64,000 nt of DNA from CAZNEZ01 sp964572475. Lineage in GTDB: Bacteria; Bacillota; Clostridia; Lachnospirales; Lachnospiraceae. How positions within the stretch are numbered: position 1 is the stretch's first letter; every line of letters begins with the position of its first letter. The DNA is taken from positions 1 to 64,000 of the forward strand of contig CAZNEZ010000002.1 in NCBI GenBank assembly GCA_964572475.1, written 5' to 3'. Below the pieces are notes generated by a model, which saw nothing but the letters and a program-made list of their open reading frames with translations, searched no databases and was not told the DNA's origin. The position numbers were made by a program, and so were the translations under genes. This document shows positions 52,708-61,870 of this stretch, piece after piece.

Positions 52708-53328
52708 ATGCCTACAGGTAATATAAGTACTAAGCAACAAGAGATATTAGAATACATAAAGTCCGAGATACTTGCGAAGGGTTATCCTCCAACTGTTAGA
52801 GAGATATGCGAGGCTGTTCACCTTAAGTCTACTTCTTCAGTTCATGCACATCTTGCGACGCTTGAGAGTAATGGATATATTAAGCGTGACCCTACTAAGC
52901 CACGAGCTATGGAGATAATGGATGATTCATTTAATATGGTTAGAACAGAGATGGTAAATGTTCCGATTATTGGACAGGTTGCAGCTGGAGAACCTATTCT
53001 CGCAGAACAAAACATTGAGAGTTACTTCCCTTTACCAGCTGAATATATGCCTAATACTGATACATTTATGTTAAAAGTTAAGGGTGACAGCATGATTAAT
53101 ATGGGGATTTATAATGGAGACTACTTAGTTGTAGCACAGCAGAATACCGCTCATAATGGTGATGTTATAGTTGCCTTGATTGATGATTCTGCAACTGTAA
53201 AGCGTTATTATAAGGAGAATGGTCACTATAGACTTCAGCCTGAGAATGATTTTATGGAACCTATAATTGTAGATAGTGTTGAGATTATGGGCAAAGTAAC
53301 TGCTTTGTTTAGAAGTCATATTATATAA
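52708..53328 (+). CDS. lexA: LexA repressor
   Basis: A 206-residue SOS repressor. The N-terminal winged helix-turn-helix reads PPTVREICEAVHLKSTSSVHAHL. The self-cleavage site is Ala93-Gly94 in IGQVAAGEPI; the catalytic dyad is Ser128 (VKGDSMI) and Lys165 (ATVKRYY). RecA filaments trigger cleavage after DNA damage. Length is standard. Two good LexA boxes upstream indicate control of itself and of the divergent LysM gene. The SD GGGAGG lies eight bases before the ATG. Confidence 0.97.
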   Translation: MPTGNISTKQQEILEYIKSEILAKGYPPTVREICEAVHLKSTSSVHAHLATLESNGYIKRDPTKPRAMEIMDDSFNMVRTEMVNVPIIGQVAAGEPILAEQNIESYFPLPAEYMPNTDTFMLKVKGDSMINMGIYNGDYLVVAQQNTAHNGDVIVALIDDSATVKRYYKENGHYRLQPENDFMEPIIVDSVEIMGKVTALFRSHII

Positions 53329-53375
53329 GATTGCACAATACTCTTTAACCCTAGCATCATAATGTACCTTAATAA

Positions 53376-53415
53376 TAATAATAATGACCACTCCAGTGAG
53401 TGGTCATTATTATTA
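53376..53415. terminator. Bidirectional hairpin between lexA and the isomerase gene
   Basis: TAATAATAATGACCACTC (53376-53393) pairs with GAGTGGTCATTATTATTA (53398-53415) around a four-base loop, 18 perfect pairs. It sits between convergent genes. The T-rich tail is interrupted by A, so termination strength is uncertain. Confidence 0.7.
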
Positions 53416-53425
53416 AGTATATAAA

Positions 53426-54904
53426 CTATGCGAATGGATTCTCACCCTTGTATAGCATAGTAGAAGGCTGATTAAAGCCCAAATCTTCAACGCCAATATA
53501 TTTGAACACCTCGAACAAAATCTTTCCAAAATGGCCAAACACAACCGCTCCATGATGTGGGTAGTTCTTTTCTATTAGTACATGTCTATAGAACCTTCCC
53601 ATTTCAGGAATAGCAAACACTCCTATTGCTCCAAAAGATTTTGTAGCAACTGGAAGTACTTCGCCTTCAGCTACATAAGCTCTAAGCTTAGCATCTGCTG
53701 TACTCTGAAGTCTGAAGAATGTTATATCACCAGGTATAATATCACCTTCTAATGTACCATTAGTCACCTCCTGTGGAAGACTTCTAGCCATTATCTTTTG
53801 ATATTTCATTTCACAGAAAGACAGCTTCTTAGTAGTTGTATTGCCACAATGGAATCCCATAAATACATCCTTATTAGTATAACTATATTCACTTTCGATT
53901 GATTCTTTGTACATATCTGCTGGTACTGAATTATTAATATCAAGTAATGTCACAGCATCTTCACTCACACAAGTTCCAATATATTCACTTAAAGCTCCAT
54001 ATATATCTACTTCACAAGAAACTGGAATACCTCTTCCTGTAAGCCTGCTATTAACATAGCAAGGTACAAATCCAAACTGTGTCTGAAAAGCAGGCCAGCA
54101 TTTTCCAGCAATAGTAACATATTCTCGGCTTCCTTTATGTTCTTCAATCCAATCAAGTAACGTAATCTCATATTGCGCAAGCTTTGCCAATATATCTGGC
54201 TTTTTATTTCCCTGTCCCAGTTCATCTTCCATATCTTTTATTACAGCTTCGATACGGCTGTCACCCTCATGATTCTTAAATGCTTCAAATAAGTCAAGTT
54301 CTGAATTCTCCTCAATCTCAACAGATAAGTTATATAATTGCTTAATTGGTGCATTACATGCAAGAAAATCCTGAGGTCTTGGACCAAAACCTATGATTTT
54401 AAGATTTGATAAGCCAATAACAGTTCTTGCAATAGGTATAAACTCAGCAATCATACTTGCACACTCAGCTGCATTTCCAACAGGATATTCAGGAATATAA
54501 GCTCTGATTCCTCTAAGCTTTAGGTTATAACTGGCATTTAACATACCACAATATGCATCTCCTCTGTCATCTAGAAGTTTATCACCTGCTTCCTCAGCAG
54601 CAGCTACAAACATAACAGGACCACCAAATTCCTTAGCCAAAAGTGTCTCTGAACTCTCTGGTCCAAAGTTGCCTAAATATACTACAAGGGCATTAACCTC
54701 AGCCTTTTTGATATCCTCTAAAGCCTGCCTCATATGTTTTTCATTTTCTATACATATTGGACATTCGTAAATATTTCCATAACTCTTTATGAATTCACTT
54801 ACTACTGCTTTTCTTCTTCTAACTGATAACGACATTGGAAAACAATCTCTAGACACAGCTACAATTCCTATTTTAACATTAGGTACATTTTTAAAAGTAT
54901 TCAT
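53426..54904 (-). CDS. L-fucose/L-arabinose isomerase-family protein in a xylose-type cluster
   Basis: A 492-residue ketol-isomerase-fold protein (COG2407 type). The N-terminal half contains VGIVAVSRDCFPMSLSVRRRK and YLGNFGPESSETLLAKEFGGP. Likely metal ligands are the Glu in CEVDIYGALSEY, the Asp in LLDINNS and the His in GFHCGNTT. FucI enzymes convert aldoses to ketoses with Mn2+. Because the next genes are xylulokinase and a beta-xylosidase-like enzyme and no classical XylA is seen, the substrate may be xylose or arabinose. ATG 54904 follows GGAG by six bases. Confidence 0.8.
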   Translation of the reverse strand: MNTFKNVPNVKIGIVAVSRDCFPMSLSVRRRKAVVSEFIKSYGNIYECPICIENEKHMRQALEDIKKAEVNALVVYLGNFGPESSETLLAKEFGGPVMFVAAAEEAGDKLLDDRGDAYCGMLNASYNLKLRGIRAYIPEYPVGNAAECASMIAEFIPIARTVIGLSNLKIIGFGPRPQDFLACNAPIKQLYNLSVEIEENSELDLFEAFKNHEGDSRIEAVIKDMEDELGQGNKKPDILAKLAQYEITLLDWIEEHKGSREYVTIAGKCWPAFQTQFGFVPCYVNSRLTGRGIPVSCEVDIYGALSEYIGTCVSEDAVTLLDINNSVPADMYKESIESEYSYTNKDVFMGFHCGNTTTKKLSFCEMKYQKIMARSLPQEVTNGTLEGDIIPGDITFFRLQSTADAKLRAYVAEGEVLPVATKSFGAIGVFAIPEMGRFYRHVLIEKNYPHHGAVVFGHFGKILFEVFKYIGVEDLGFNQPSTMLYKGENPFA

Positions 54905-55034
54905 AATTATCTCCATTCTGCGCTATACGCGCCACATAAACATCATTTTATTAGTGCCTTTTACCTTTTCAGCCTTAGCTATTAGCTGTTCTTTTTGCCT
55001 CTTCACTTTTCACTCTTAACTATTAGTTATTTAA

Positions 55035-56507
55035 TTAGTTAGCTATCATTTCAAAAATTTCCTTGCATCCCGGATATATTTTAATCCATTTTTGATATTT
55101 TTCTTCATACATATTAACTAAATCTGGCTCTGGCTCAATTGAATCTTTAATTCTAATAAGACTATGTACTGCTTCATTAACTGTTGCAAACTTACCACAC
55201 CCAGTCATAGCAAGAATTGCAGCTCCATATGAAGGTCCCTCCTGTGTGTTTGGAATACTAATCCTGATATTCATAACATTTGCAATAATCTTCATCCATA
55301 TAAGGCTCTTTGTTCCACCGCCACATAGCATAGAAGACTTCACATCGATTCCAAGTTTTCTTGCAACCTCGACAGAATCACGAAGTGCAAATGCTACTCC
55401 TTCAAGAATTGCCTGAGTCATTTCATATCTTTTCGTATCCATAGCAAGTCCTATAAAAGTACCTCTTGCAAACGGATCATTATGTGGTGAACGTTCCCCC
55501 ATAAGATATGGTAAAAAGTATACATTATTTTTAGATTTGAGGTTAATCTTTTCTTGCTCACCAGTATAATCATCAGTTGAAAGAATATTCTCTAGCCACC
55601 ATTTATTGCAGGATGCAGCACTTAAAATGCATCCCATCAGATGATATTCCCCATTAGCATGTGCAAATGAATGAAGTGCATTATTATTGTCTACTGCAAA
55701 TGTATCCGCTGCAATAAATACAGTTCCACTAGTACCAAGTGATATATTGCAGCTATTACTGTCAACTACACCAGTTCCAACTGCCGCTGCTGCATTATCT
55801 CCTGCTCCGGCAATAATCTTTGTAGATTGTGGAATACCAAGTTCTGCTGCGATTTCAGATTTTATCTTACCTGTAACTTCAAAGCTCTCATAAATGTGTG
55901 GAAGCATCGTTTTCTTAATACCACATATTTTCATCATCTCCTCAGACCAGCATCTATTCTTAACATTAAAATATAAAGTTCCCGAAGCATCAGATACATC
56001 AGTACTAAAGATACCCGTTAACTTATATGCAAGATAATCCTTAGGAAGCATGATTTTTTTGATTTTCACAAAATTATCAGGCTCATTATTTTTAACCCAT
56101 AACAGTTTAGGTGCTGTAAATCCAGCAAATGCAATATTACCACAGTACTCTGTTAATTTGTCTTTACCTATAACATTGTTAAGATGGTCACATTCTTTAC
56201 TAGAACGACTGTCATTCCATAGAATTGCCGGTCTGATTACTTCATTTACCTCATCCAGTATAACAAGTCCATGCATCTGGCCACCAAAGCTAATACCAGA
56301 CACCGCGCTGCTATCAGCATCATAAAGTAGCTCTTTTAAACCATTTATAGTCTCATTATACCAATCTTCCGGATTCTGTTCAGACCACCCTTCCTTGGGA
56401 AAATAAATGGGATATTCTCTGCTTACACTATTTAAAATATAACCATTTTCATCAGTCAGAATCAGCTTAACTGCTGATGTACCAAGATCTATACCAATAT
56501 ATAACAT
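55035..56507 (-). CDS. xylB: Xylulokinase
   Basis: A 490-residue FGGY-family kinase that phosphorylates D-xylulose. The N-terminal phosphate motif is YIGIDLGTSAVKLIL; SGISFGGQMHGLV is typical of xylulokinases, and DASGTLYFNV and IIAGAGDNAAAAVGTGVV follow. The C-terminal ATP motif is MLCGGGTKSLIWMKIIANV. A double ATG is present at the start; the second (56507) is better spaced from AGGAGG. It follows the GH3 gene by 12 bases, so both are one transcript. Confidence 0.92.
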   Translation of the reverse strand: MLYIGIDLGTSAVKLILTDENGYILNSVSREYPIYFPKEGWSEQNPEDWYNETINGLKELLYDADSSAVSGISFGGQMHGLVILDEVNEVIRPAILWNDSRSSKECDHLNNVIGKDKLTEYCGNIAFAGFTAPKLLWVKNNEPDNFVKIKKIMLPKDYLAYKLTGIFSTDVSDASGTLYFNVKNRCWSEEMMKICGIKKTMLPHIYESFEVTGKIKSEIAAELGIPQSTKIIAGAGDNAAAAVGTGVVDSNSCNISLGTSGTVFIAADTFAVDNNNALHSFAHANGEYHLMGCILSAASCNKWWLENILSTDDYTGEQEKINLKSKNNVYFLPYLMGERSPHNDPFARGTFIGLAMDTKRYEMTQAILEGVAFALRDSVEVARKLGIDVKSSMLCGGGTKSLIWMKIIANVMNIRISIPNTQEGPSYGAAILAMTGCGKFATVNEAVHSLIRIKDSIEPEPDLVNMYEEKYQKWIKIYPGCKEIFEMIAN

Positions 56508-56519
56508 CATTAACCTCCT

Positions 56520-58643
56520 TTATATCAATTTAATTATCTTTATTTTATTTTCGCCTAGTAATTCCTTAGTTCTATCATCAGGCTGACCAAATCCTACACT
56601 ACACAAAGCCAAATGGCCTTCATTAACCTTTTCACCTTCTTCATTTATAACACAAAACTTATCAGAATCAATAGATAAATTAAATATTTTAGATTCATTA
56701 GCATTAAGTTTTATTCTTTCAAATCCCACAAGTCTGTAATTTAGAACTTCGTTGTCAGAATCACAGATTTTCATATAAATCTGAAGAACCTCATTCACCT
56801 CAAAAGAATTTACATTTTTAATCTCAGCCTCCAGTTGGATGCCTTTAGATTTTGCTATTTCAAAGGAAACTTCATCTGTAAGTGAAACATTTTCAATAGT
56901 AAGTTCACCATAAGTCAAACCATATCCAAATGAATATAATGGCTTATCTACCAGATATCTGTATGTTCTGCCTTTCATGGAATAATCTGTAAAATCAGGT
57001 AAAGAATCAAGACTTTTATATATGGTAATTGGAAGCTTACCAGATGGAGCTGCCTTACCAAATATAATATTGGCAATAGCCTTACCGCCTCTGGCACCAG
57101 GATACCATCCCTGCATAATTGCATCTGCATGTTTATCCGCATAATTCAAGTCCATACTACTGCCTGCTAAAAGGCAGAGAACAAATGGCTTTCCGGTATT
57201 TACAATTCTTTCTAATAATCGTCTCTGACATTCTGGAAGTTTCAAATCAAGCTTATCTCCAGATGCATCTGAATTACCTGCATCACCTTCTTCCCCCTCA
57301 AGAGTTTCATCCAGACCTAGGCACAAAACAACAACATCTGAATGTTCTGCTACAATCTCTGCCTCAGCAAGTCTGTTATCAGGTTTAGCAAGACAATCTG
57401 GCTTATCCAGATACAGATGACATCCCTCTGAATACATTATTCTTGTTCCTTCTGGTGCTGCCTGTCTAATTCCATCAATAACAGTACAATACTCGGAAGA
57501 TGTTCCATGATAATTACCAATTAATGCACTTCTGCTGTCTGCATTTGGTCCAATAACACCAATAGTTTTAATACCCTTCATATCCAAAGGTAAAATTCCA
57601 TTATTTTTAAGTAAAACTGTACCTTCAACGGCAGCTTTATATGCTAACTTCTGATGTTTTTCACTATCCACAACTTCATAAGGAATATTATCAAGCTCAG
57701 TTTTATCAAACATTCCCAATAAAAATCTTGTTGTAAACAATCTTATTGCTGCTTCCCTTATTATATCCTTAGTTATCATTCCTTTTTCAAATGCATTCAT
57801 GACTCTCTCATATGTACAGCCACAATTTACATCACATCCCATATTAAGAGCAAGAGTTACAGATTCTTCAGGTGTATTCGTAACCTTATGATTCTCATGG
57901 AAATCCTTAACTGCCCAGCAATCTGACACAAAATGTCCCTCAAATTGCCATTTTCCTCTTAATACGTCTTTCATAAGATATTCATGTGCACAACAAGGCT
58001 CTCCATTAGTTCTATTATATGCACCCATTACAGCCTCAACTTTTCCCCTGGTGACACATGCTTCAAATGCAGGAAGATATGTCTCCCACATATCCTTTTT
58101 ACTCACCTTTGCATCAAAATAATGACGCATCTTTTCTGGACCTGAATGTACAGCAAAATGTTTAGCGCAAGCAGCCGCCTTTAGGTATTCTCCCTCTCCC
58201 TGAATACCTGTTATAAATGATACACCAAGTTCCCCAGTAAGAAATGGGTCCTCTCCGTAAGTTTCATGTCCACGCCCCCATCTGGGATCCCTAAAAATAT
58301 TAACATTAGGTGCCCAAAATGTAAGTCCTTTATAAATATCCCTATCTTCATGTCCTGTATATTCATTATACATAGCACGACCTTCATCAGATATTGCATC
58401 ACCTATATTATGTAGTAATTCTGTATCAAATGTTGCTCCAAGCCCAATGGACTGTGGAAATACCGTTGCTGTACCCGCTCTTGCTACGCCATGTAGTGCT
58501 TCATTCCACCAATTATATTCAGGAATATTAAGTCTTTCAATTGCTGGTGCATTAAATTTGAGCTGTGATGCCATCTCTTCAATTGTCATCATATCGACCA
58601 ATTCACTTGCCCTACGCCTTGCTTCCATTCTGTTTTTTTTCAT
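56520..58643 (-). CDS. GH3 glycoside hydrolase, beta-xylosidase-like
   Basis: A 707-residue family 3 enzyme without signal peptide, so cytoplasmic. The N-terminal barrel has YNWWNEALHGVARAG, WAPNVNIFRDPRWGRGHETYGEDP, KHFAVHSGPE and the nucleophile Asp in FVSDCWAV. The second domain (VLLKNNGILPLD, LCLGLDETLEGEEGD) and a C-terminal fibronectin-III-like domain (LYSFGYGLTYGE onward) complete it. The WWNEALHGV segment is typical of xylan beta-xylosidases, and xylulokinase next door supports xylo-oligosaccharide use; a beta-glucosidase or arabinofuranosidase is not excluded. GAGGATG precedes ATG 58643. Confidence 0.88.
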   Translation of the reverse strand: MKKNRMEARRRASELVDMMTIEEMASQLKFNAPAIERLNIPEYNWWNEALHGVARAGTATVFPQSIGLGATFDTELLHNIGDAISDEGRAMYNEYTGHEDRDIYKGLTFWAPNVNIFRDPRWGRGHETYGEDPFLTGELGVSFITGIQGEGEYLKAAACAKHFAVHSGPEKMRHYFDAKVSKKDMWETYLPAFEACVTRGKVEAVMGAYNRTNGEPCCAHEYLMKDVLRGKWQFEGHFVSDCWAVKDFHENHKVTNTPEESVTLALNMGCDVNCGCTYERVMNAFEKGMITKDIIREAAIRLFTTRFLLGMFDKTELDNIPYEVVDSEKHQKLAYKAAVEGTVLLKNNGILPLDMKGIKTIGVIGPNADSRSALIGNYHGTSSEYCTVIDGIRQAAPEGTRIMYSEGCHLYLDKPDCLAKPDNRLAEAEIVAEHSDVVVLCLGLDETLEGEEGDAGNSDASGDKLDLKLPECQRRLLERIVNTGKPFVLCLLAGSSMDLNYADKHADAIMQGWYPGARGGKAIANIIFGKAAPSGKLPITIYKSLDSLPDFTDYSMKGRTYRYLVDKPLYSFGYGLTYGELTIENVSLTDEVSFEIAKSKGIQLEAEIKNVNSFEVNEVLQIYMKICDSDNEVLNYRLVGFERIKLNANESKIFNLSIDSDKFCVINEEGEKVNEGHLALCSVGFGQPDDRTKELLGENKIKIIKLI

Positions 58644-58809
58644 AATACATCCTCATTTCTGCGCTAATTTTAGCAGCAATTCTGGCACTAATTCATAATA
58701 CAATGAAACATCGTTATAAACTTAGCTTATATGCCATATTATAATAATACAAGCCAGCATTTTCATCATAATTATTGCTGTATATATTATGAAATATTGC
58801 TATTATATC

Positions 58810-58838
58810 TTGAAAAAAATAACTAAAAAATATATAAT
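58810..58838 (+). promoter_or_regulatory. Promoter of the AraC-type regulator
   Basis: TTGAAA (58810-58815), 17 bases, perfect TATAAT (58833-58838). Transcription would begin near 58845, leaving a leader of about 75 bases before ATG 58922. The remaining divergent gap (58644-58809) is AT-rich with ATAATTAT-like stretches and must also hold the GH3 promoter, which is not clear by eye. Confidence 0.7.
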
Positions 58839-58921
58839 TGAATTACCATGTTATTTAAGTATATATTTATTTAGTTATTCACTATTACCTATCCACCTAT
58901 TCTTTAAGAACGGAGCCTCAT

Positions 58922-59767
58922 ATGAATAATATACTCAATGGAATACAAGAAACCGTTGTATTTGATAATTATTCCATTATTAAAATGAATACAAATACTG
59001 ATACTTGTGGATATCCTGAGCATTGGCATAATGCGATAGAGATAATTCTGCCTGTTGATAATGAATATGATGTATCCTGTAAAGGCGCAAAATATCATTT
59101 ATTTGAAAATGATATACTTATTATTAACTCTGGTACTTTACACCAGATGGAGATATCTGGTGAGGGAAGACGACTGATACTTCAGATTGATTTAACTCAG
59201 ATTAATCCTGTCACATTATTTAGCACTTTAACTATTGATATACCATCTGTATCATATATTCCAACTTCTTCATTAATAAATCCACGTCTTAGTAAAATAA
59301 TTAAAGATATTTATACAGGAAAATACCAGAATGACAATTTGAGTGAATTAAGAATCTACAATAAACTTATAGATTTTCTGATACTTGTAGCCGATGAATC
59401 AAAAAACATGGTTCAAATATCCAACTCTTACAAGAAGAATGAATACGAAACCATGTTCCGAAATGTTAATAAGTATATAAGTCTTCACTATAATGATGAC
59501 CTTACCTTGGAGAATATTGCTGACTTCGCTGGTTTTAGTAAATATCATTTTTCAAGACTTTTTAAAGCATACACAGGTGAAACTGTATATCAATATATTA
59601 ATAGAATTAGAATAAGAAATGCTGAAAATATGCTATCAGATCCCGATCTAAACATCTCCGAAATAGCATGTAGATGTGGATTTAGCAATATTTCAGCATT
59701 CATTAGAATGTTTAAGATTAATAATGGATGTACTCCATCTGAATATCGTAAGCTATATAATCATTGA
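58922..59767 (+). CDS. AraC-family transcriptional regulator
   Basis: A 281-residue regulator. An N-terminal cupin-like sensor domain (PEHWHNAIEIILPVDNEYDV, LINSGTLHQMEISG) precedes two helix-turn-helix units at the C-terminus: LENIADFAGFSKYHFSRLFK and ISEIACRCGFSNISAFIRMFK, with PSEYRK at the end. It is divergent from the GH3/xylB genes, so control of them by a pentose or oligosaccharide is likely. SD GGAG is present before ATG 58922. Confidence 0.92.
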   Translation: MNNILNGIQETVVFDNYSIIKMNTNTDTCGYPEHWHNAIEIILPVDNEYDVSCKGAKYHLFENDILIINSGTLHQMEISGEGRRLILQIDLTQINPVTLFSTLTIDIPSVSYIPTSSLINPRLSKIIKDIYTGKYQNDNLSELRIYNKLIDFLILVADESKNMVQISNSYKKNEYETMFRNVNKYISLHYNDDLTLENIADFAGFSKYHFSRLFKAYTGETVYQYINRIRIRNAENMLSDPDLNISEIACRCGFSNISAFIRMFKINNGCTPSEYRKLYNH

Positions 59768-59805
59768 TGAATAATCAGCACATATCCTCCAATGTAGCAT
59801 TATGC

Positions 59806-60162
59806 TTACATACTCTCAATTTCTATTTCTTTTCCATCTCTCCATATTCTTTCAAGATCATAGAATAATCTATCCTGTTGATTGAATACGTGAATAATAA
59901 TATCATTATAATCAAGTAAAATCCAGTTTGCTGTATTATAGCCCTCTACCTGTCTGATTTCGCATCCAAGTTTGGCCATCTCCTGCTCAGTATTGTCTAC
60001 AAGAGCTTTTACCTGATTCTCATTCGAGCCACTTGCTATTACAAAATAGTCTGCTATAGTTGAAACACCGCTGATATCAAGAACCTTAATATTAAGTCCC
60101 TGTTTGTCATCTAGTGCCTTATATGCTGCTTTTGCCATATCTATTGAAATAATCTCTGCCAT
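59806..60162 (-). CDS. rsfS: Ribosomal silencing factor RsfS
   Basis: A 118-residue protein that binds L14 and keeps the 50S subunit from joining in stationary phase. Family landmarks are KVLDISGVSTIADYFVIASG, NENQVKALVDNTEQEM, YNTANWILLDYNDIIIHVF and FYDLERIW. ATG 60162 follows GAGG by six bases; the frame is open further upstream without an SD. It is the last gene of the rplU-to-rsfS block. Confidence 0.95.
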   Translation of the reverse strand: MAEIISIDMAKAAYKALDDKQGLNIKVLDISGVSTIADYFVIASGSNENQVKALVDNTEQEMAKLGCEIRQVEGYNTANWILLDYNDIIIHVFNQQDRLFYDLERIWRDGKEIEIESM

Positions 60163-60202
60163 TTCATTCCTCGCTTTTCTAATTTGTGCAATCAATCTAT
60201 AA

Positions 60203-60814
60203 TTAATCACAGTCTTTTGGTTGTGTATTATCTCTTTCTCTAATATATGCATCATAATAATTAAATGCCTTCACAGACAAATCATCGATATCTCTATTAT
60301 TCTCTTCCAGATAATTTAAAGTATCCCTTAAAATCTTAAATACCGCCATATCGATATCCTCAAATGCTATCCTACGAATCTCATCTAAATTAACTGCTTT
60401 ATATCTTCTAGGCTCAATATAATCAGCTACAAATATTATCTTATCAAGTAAATCCATTGCTGGCGCTCCAGTAGTATGATTAAGAACTGCTGAAATTACA
60501 TTCTTATCTGTAATATAGTACTTATGCGTTACATAAAATGCACCCAGCTTGGCATGTAACAGATATGGATTCTGCCTCTCTGCATCTGTAATCTTGATAT
60601 TATACTTAATACATTTTTTAAGAATTCTTTCATCAGGAATACATTTGGCGCAATCATGCAGTAGTCCTGCAATCTCAGCCTCTTTGATGTTAGCGCCATA
60701 TTTCATTGCTAACGCAACTGCCATATATTCGACACCTACTGTATGCTCATATCTATCTTTATTTAAAGTCATCTTCAAGTCTTTTTTAATATTCTTCACA
60801 TTTTTATAAATCAT
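60203..60814 (-). CDS. yqeK: HD-domain hydrolase YqeK
   Basis: A 203-residue HD-domain protein. The ligands are in RYEHTVGVEYMAVALA, GLLHDCAKCIPD and LLHAKLGAFYV; NHTTGAPAMDLLDKIIFVADYIEP is the YqeK signature. YqeK proteins split diadenosine tetraphosphate (Ap4A). The gene lies between nadD and rsfS as usual in Firmicutes. ATG 60814 is the sensible start; a weak SD (GAAAGG) is 12 bases away. Confidence 0.93.
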   Translation of the reverse strand: MIYKNVKNIKKDLKMTLNKDRYEHTVGVEYMAVALAMKYGANIKEAEIAGLLHDCAKCIPDERILKKCIKYNIKITDAERQNPYLLHAKLGAFYVTHKYYITDKNVISAVLNHTTGAPAMDLLDKIIFVADYIEPRRYKAVNLDEIRRIAFEDIDMAVFKILRDTLNYLEENNRDIDDLSVKAFNYYDAYIRERDNTQPKDCD

Positions 60815-60836
60815 AAAATAACCATACCTTTCAAAG

Positions 60837-61484
60837 CTATCTCTTATAAAGTTTATTATCGTAAATGTATTTTTCGACTTCACTGTGAACAAAGTATTTT
60901 ATGCTATGATTATCTGCAATTCTGTCCCTAATGTCACTAGATGAGATATCAATAGCGGGTGTATCAAGTCTAAATATTGATGCATCATACTTTTCTTTAA
61001 GTATATTAATCTGATTATCCAAAGATGTTAATTTATCATCATTATAATCGTGTGGTCTTATAGCAACCAGAACAGTCGCCAACCTAAATATTATCTGTGG
61101 TTCATACCATTGTTCAATATCATTAAGTGAATCTTCACCCATTATAAAAAAATAATCTGTACATGGATTCTCTTTAGTCAGAAGTGTTAGAGTATCAGCA
61201 GTATAAATATAGCCGTCTCTTTTTAGCTCAAAATCTGAGTACTCTAAATGATTATTATCAAACACAGAAAGCTTAGCCATAGTACTTCTATGCTCTGCTC
61301 CAGTAATCTGCTTAATATCCTTATGAGGTGGATCACCAGATGGCATAACAAGTACCTTATCAAGATTATACTGCTCATATGCATTTTCTGCAATAATCAG
61401 ATGACCTATATGAATAGGATCAAATGTGCCTCCCATAATCCCTACCCTTGTTCTAGCCTCTGTAATATTCACTATATCTGACAT
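60837..61484 (-). CDS. nadD: Nicotinate-nucleotide adenylyltransferase
   Basis: A 215-residue nucleotidyltransferase of NAD synthesis. The motif GIMGGTFDPIHIGHL carries the HxGH-type site, and ISSSDIRDRIADN is the C-terminal ISSTxIR counterpart. MPSGDPPHK and FFIMGEDSLNDIEQWY also fit. An N-terminal extension of about 15 residues precedes the first strand. ATG 61484 follows GGAG by six bases. Confidence 0.95.
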   Translation of the reverse strand: MSDIVNITEARTRVGIMGGTFDPIHIGHLIIAENAYEQYNLDKVLVMPSGDPPHKDIKQITGAEHRSTMAKLSVFDNNHLEYSDFELKRDGYIYTADTLTLLTKENPCTDYFFIMGEDSLNDIEQWYEPQIIFRLATVLVAIRPHDYNDDKLTSLDNQINILKEKYDASIFRLDTPAIDISSSDIRDRIADNHSIKYFVHSEVEKYIYDNKLYKR

Positions 61485-61567
61485 ATACTTCTCCATTCTT
61501 TGTTAACGCACAGTATTATTTTGTGCAATTATCTTTCATACCATCTAAATAGATAATAGAAAAATAA

Positions 61568-61855
61568 TTATTTTAAAATAATCTTAGGATTTTCTTTGTT
61601 AGGCTTATAAAGTACAATCTTATTTCCAATAACCTGAACCACTTCCGAATTAGTTCTTCCAGCAAGGGTTTCAGCAATCTCTCTATTGTCATCAAAACAG
61701 TTCTTTAGTACATTAATCTTAATTAGTTCTCTAGCCTCTAAAGCTTCACCTATTGCACTTGTAATCTCAGGTGTAATACTTGATTTACCAACACTAAAAA
61801 TGCAATCCATAGTCATGGCCAGACCTTTTAAATAAGCTCTTTGCTTGCTTGTCAT
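61568..61855 (-). CDS. yhbY: CRM-domain RNA-binding protein YhbY
   Basis: A 95-residue single CRM-domain protein. MTSKQRAYLKGLAMTMDCIF, VGKSSITPEITSAIGEALEA, and IGNKIVLYKPNK are the family landmarks. It associates with the 50S precursor. The SD GGAGG lies before ATG 61855, and the gene follows obgE by 15 bases. Confidence 0.94.
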   Translation of the reverse strand: MTSKQRAYLKGLAMTMDCIFSVGKSSITPEITSAIGEALEARELIKINVLKNCFDDNREIAETLAGRTNSEVVQVIGNKIVLYKPNKENPKIILK

Positions 61856-61870
61856 AGTCTTTTCCTCCGT

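Noticed and set aside
52460..52740. Small frames on both strands across the lexA control region
   Set aside because: They overlap promoters and LexA boxes, have no SD, and their products look like random low-complexity sequence.
54917..55034. TTAGCTATTAG-type repeats between the isomerase and xylB
   Set aside because: Short AT-rich similarity without a clear unit; no function could be supported.
59768..59805. Imperfect ATGTA/TACAT hairpin between araC and rsfS
   Set aside because: The stem is short and bulged and there is no T-run; too weak to call a terminator.
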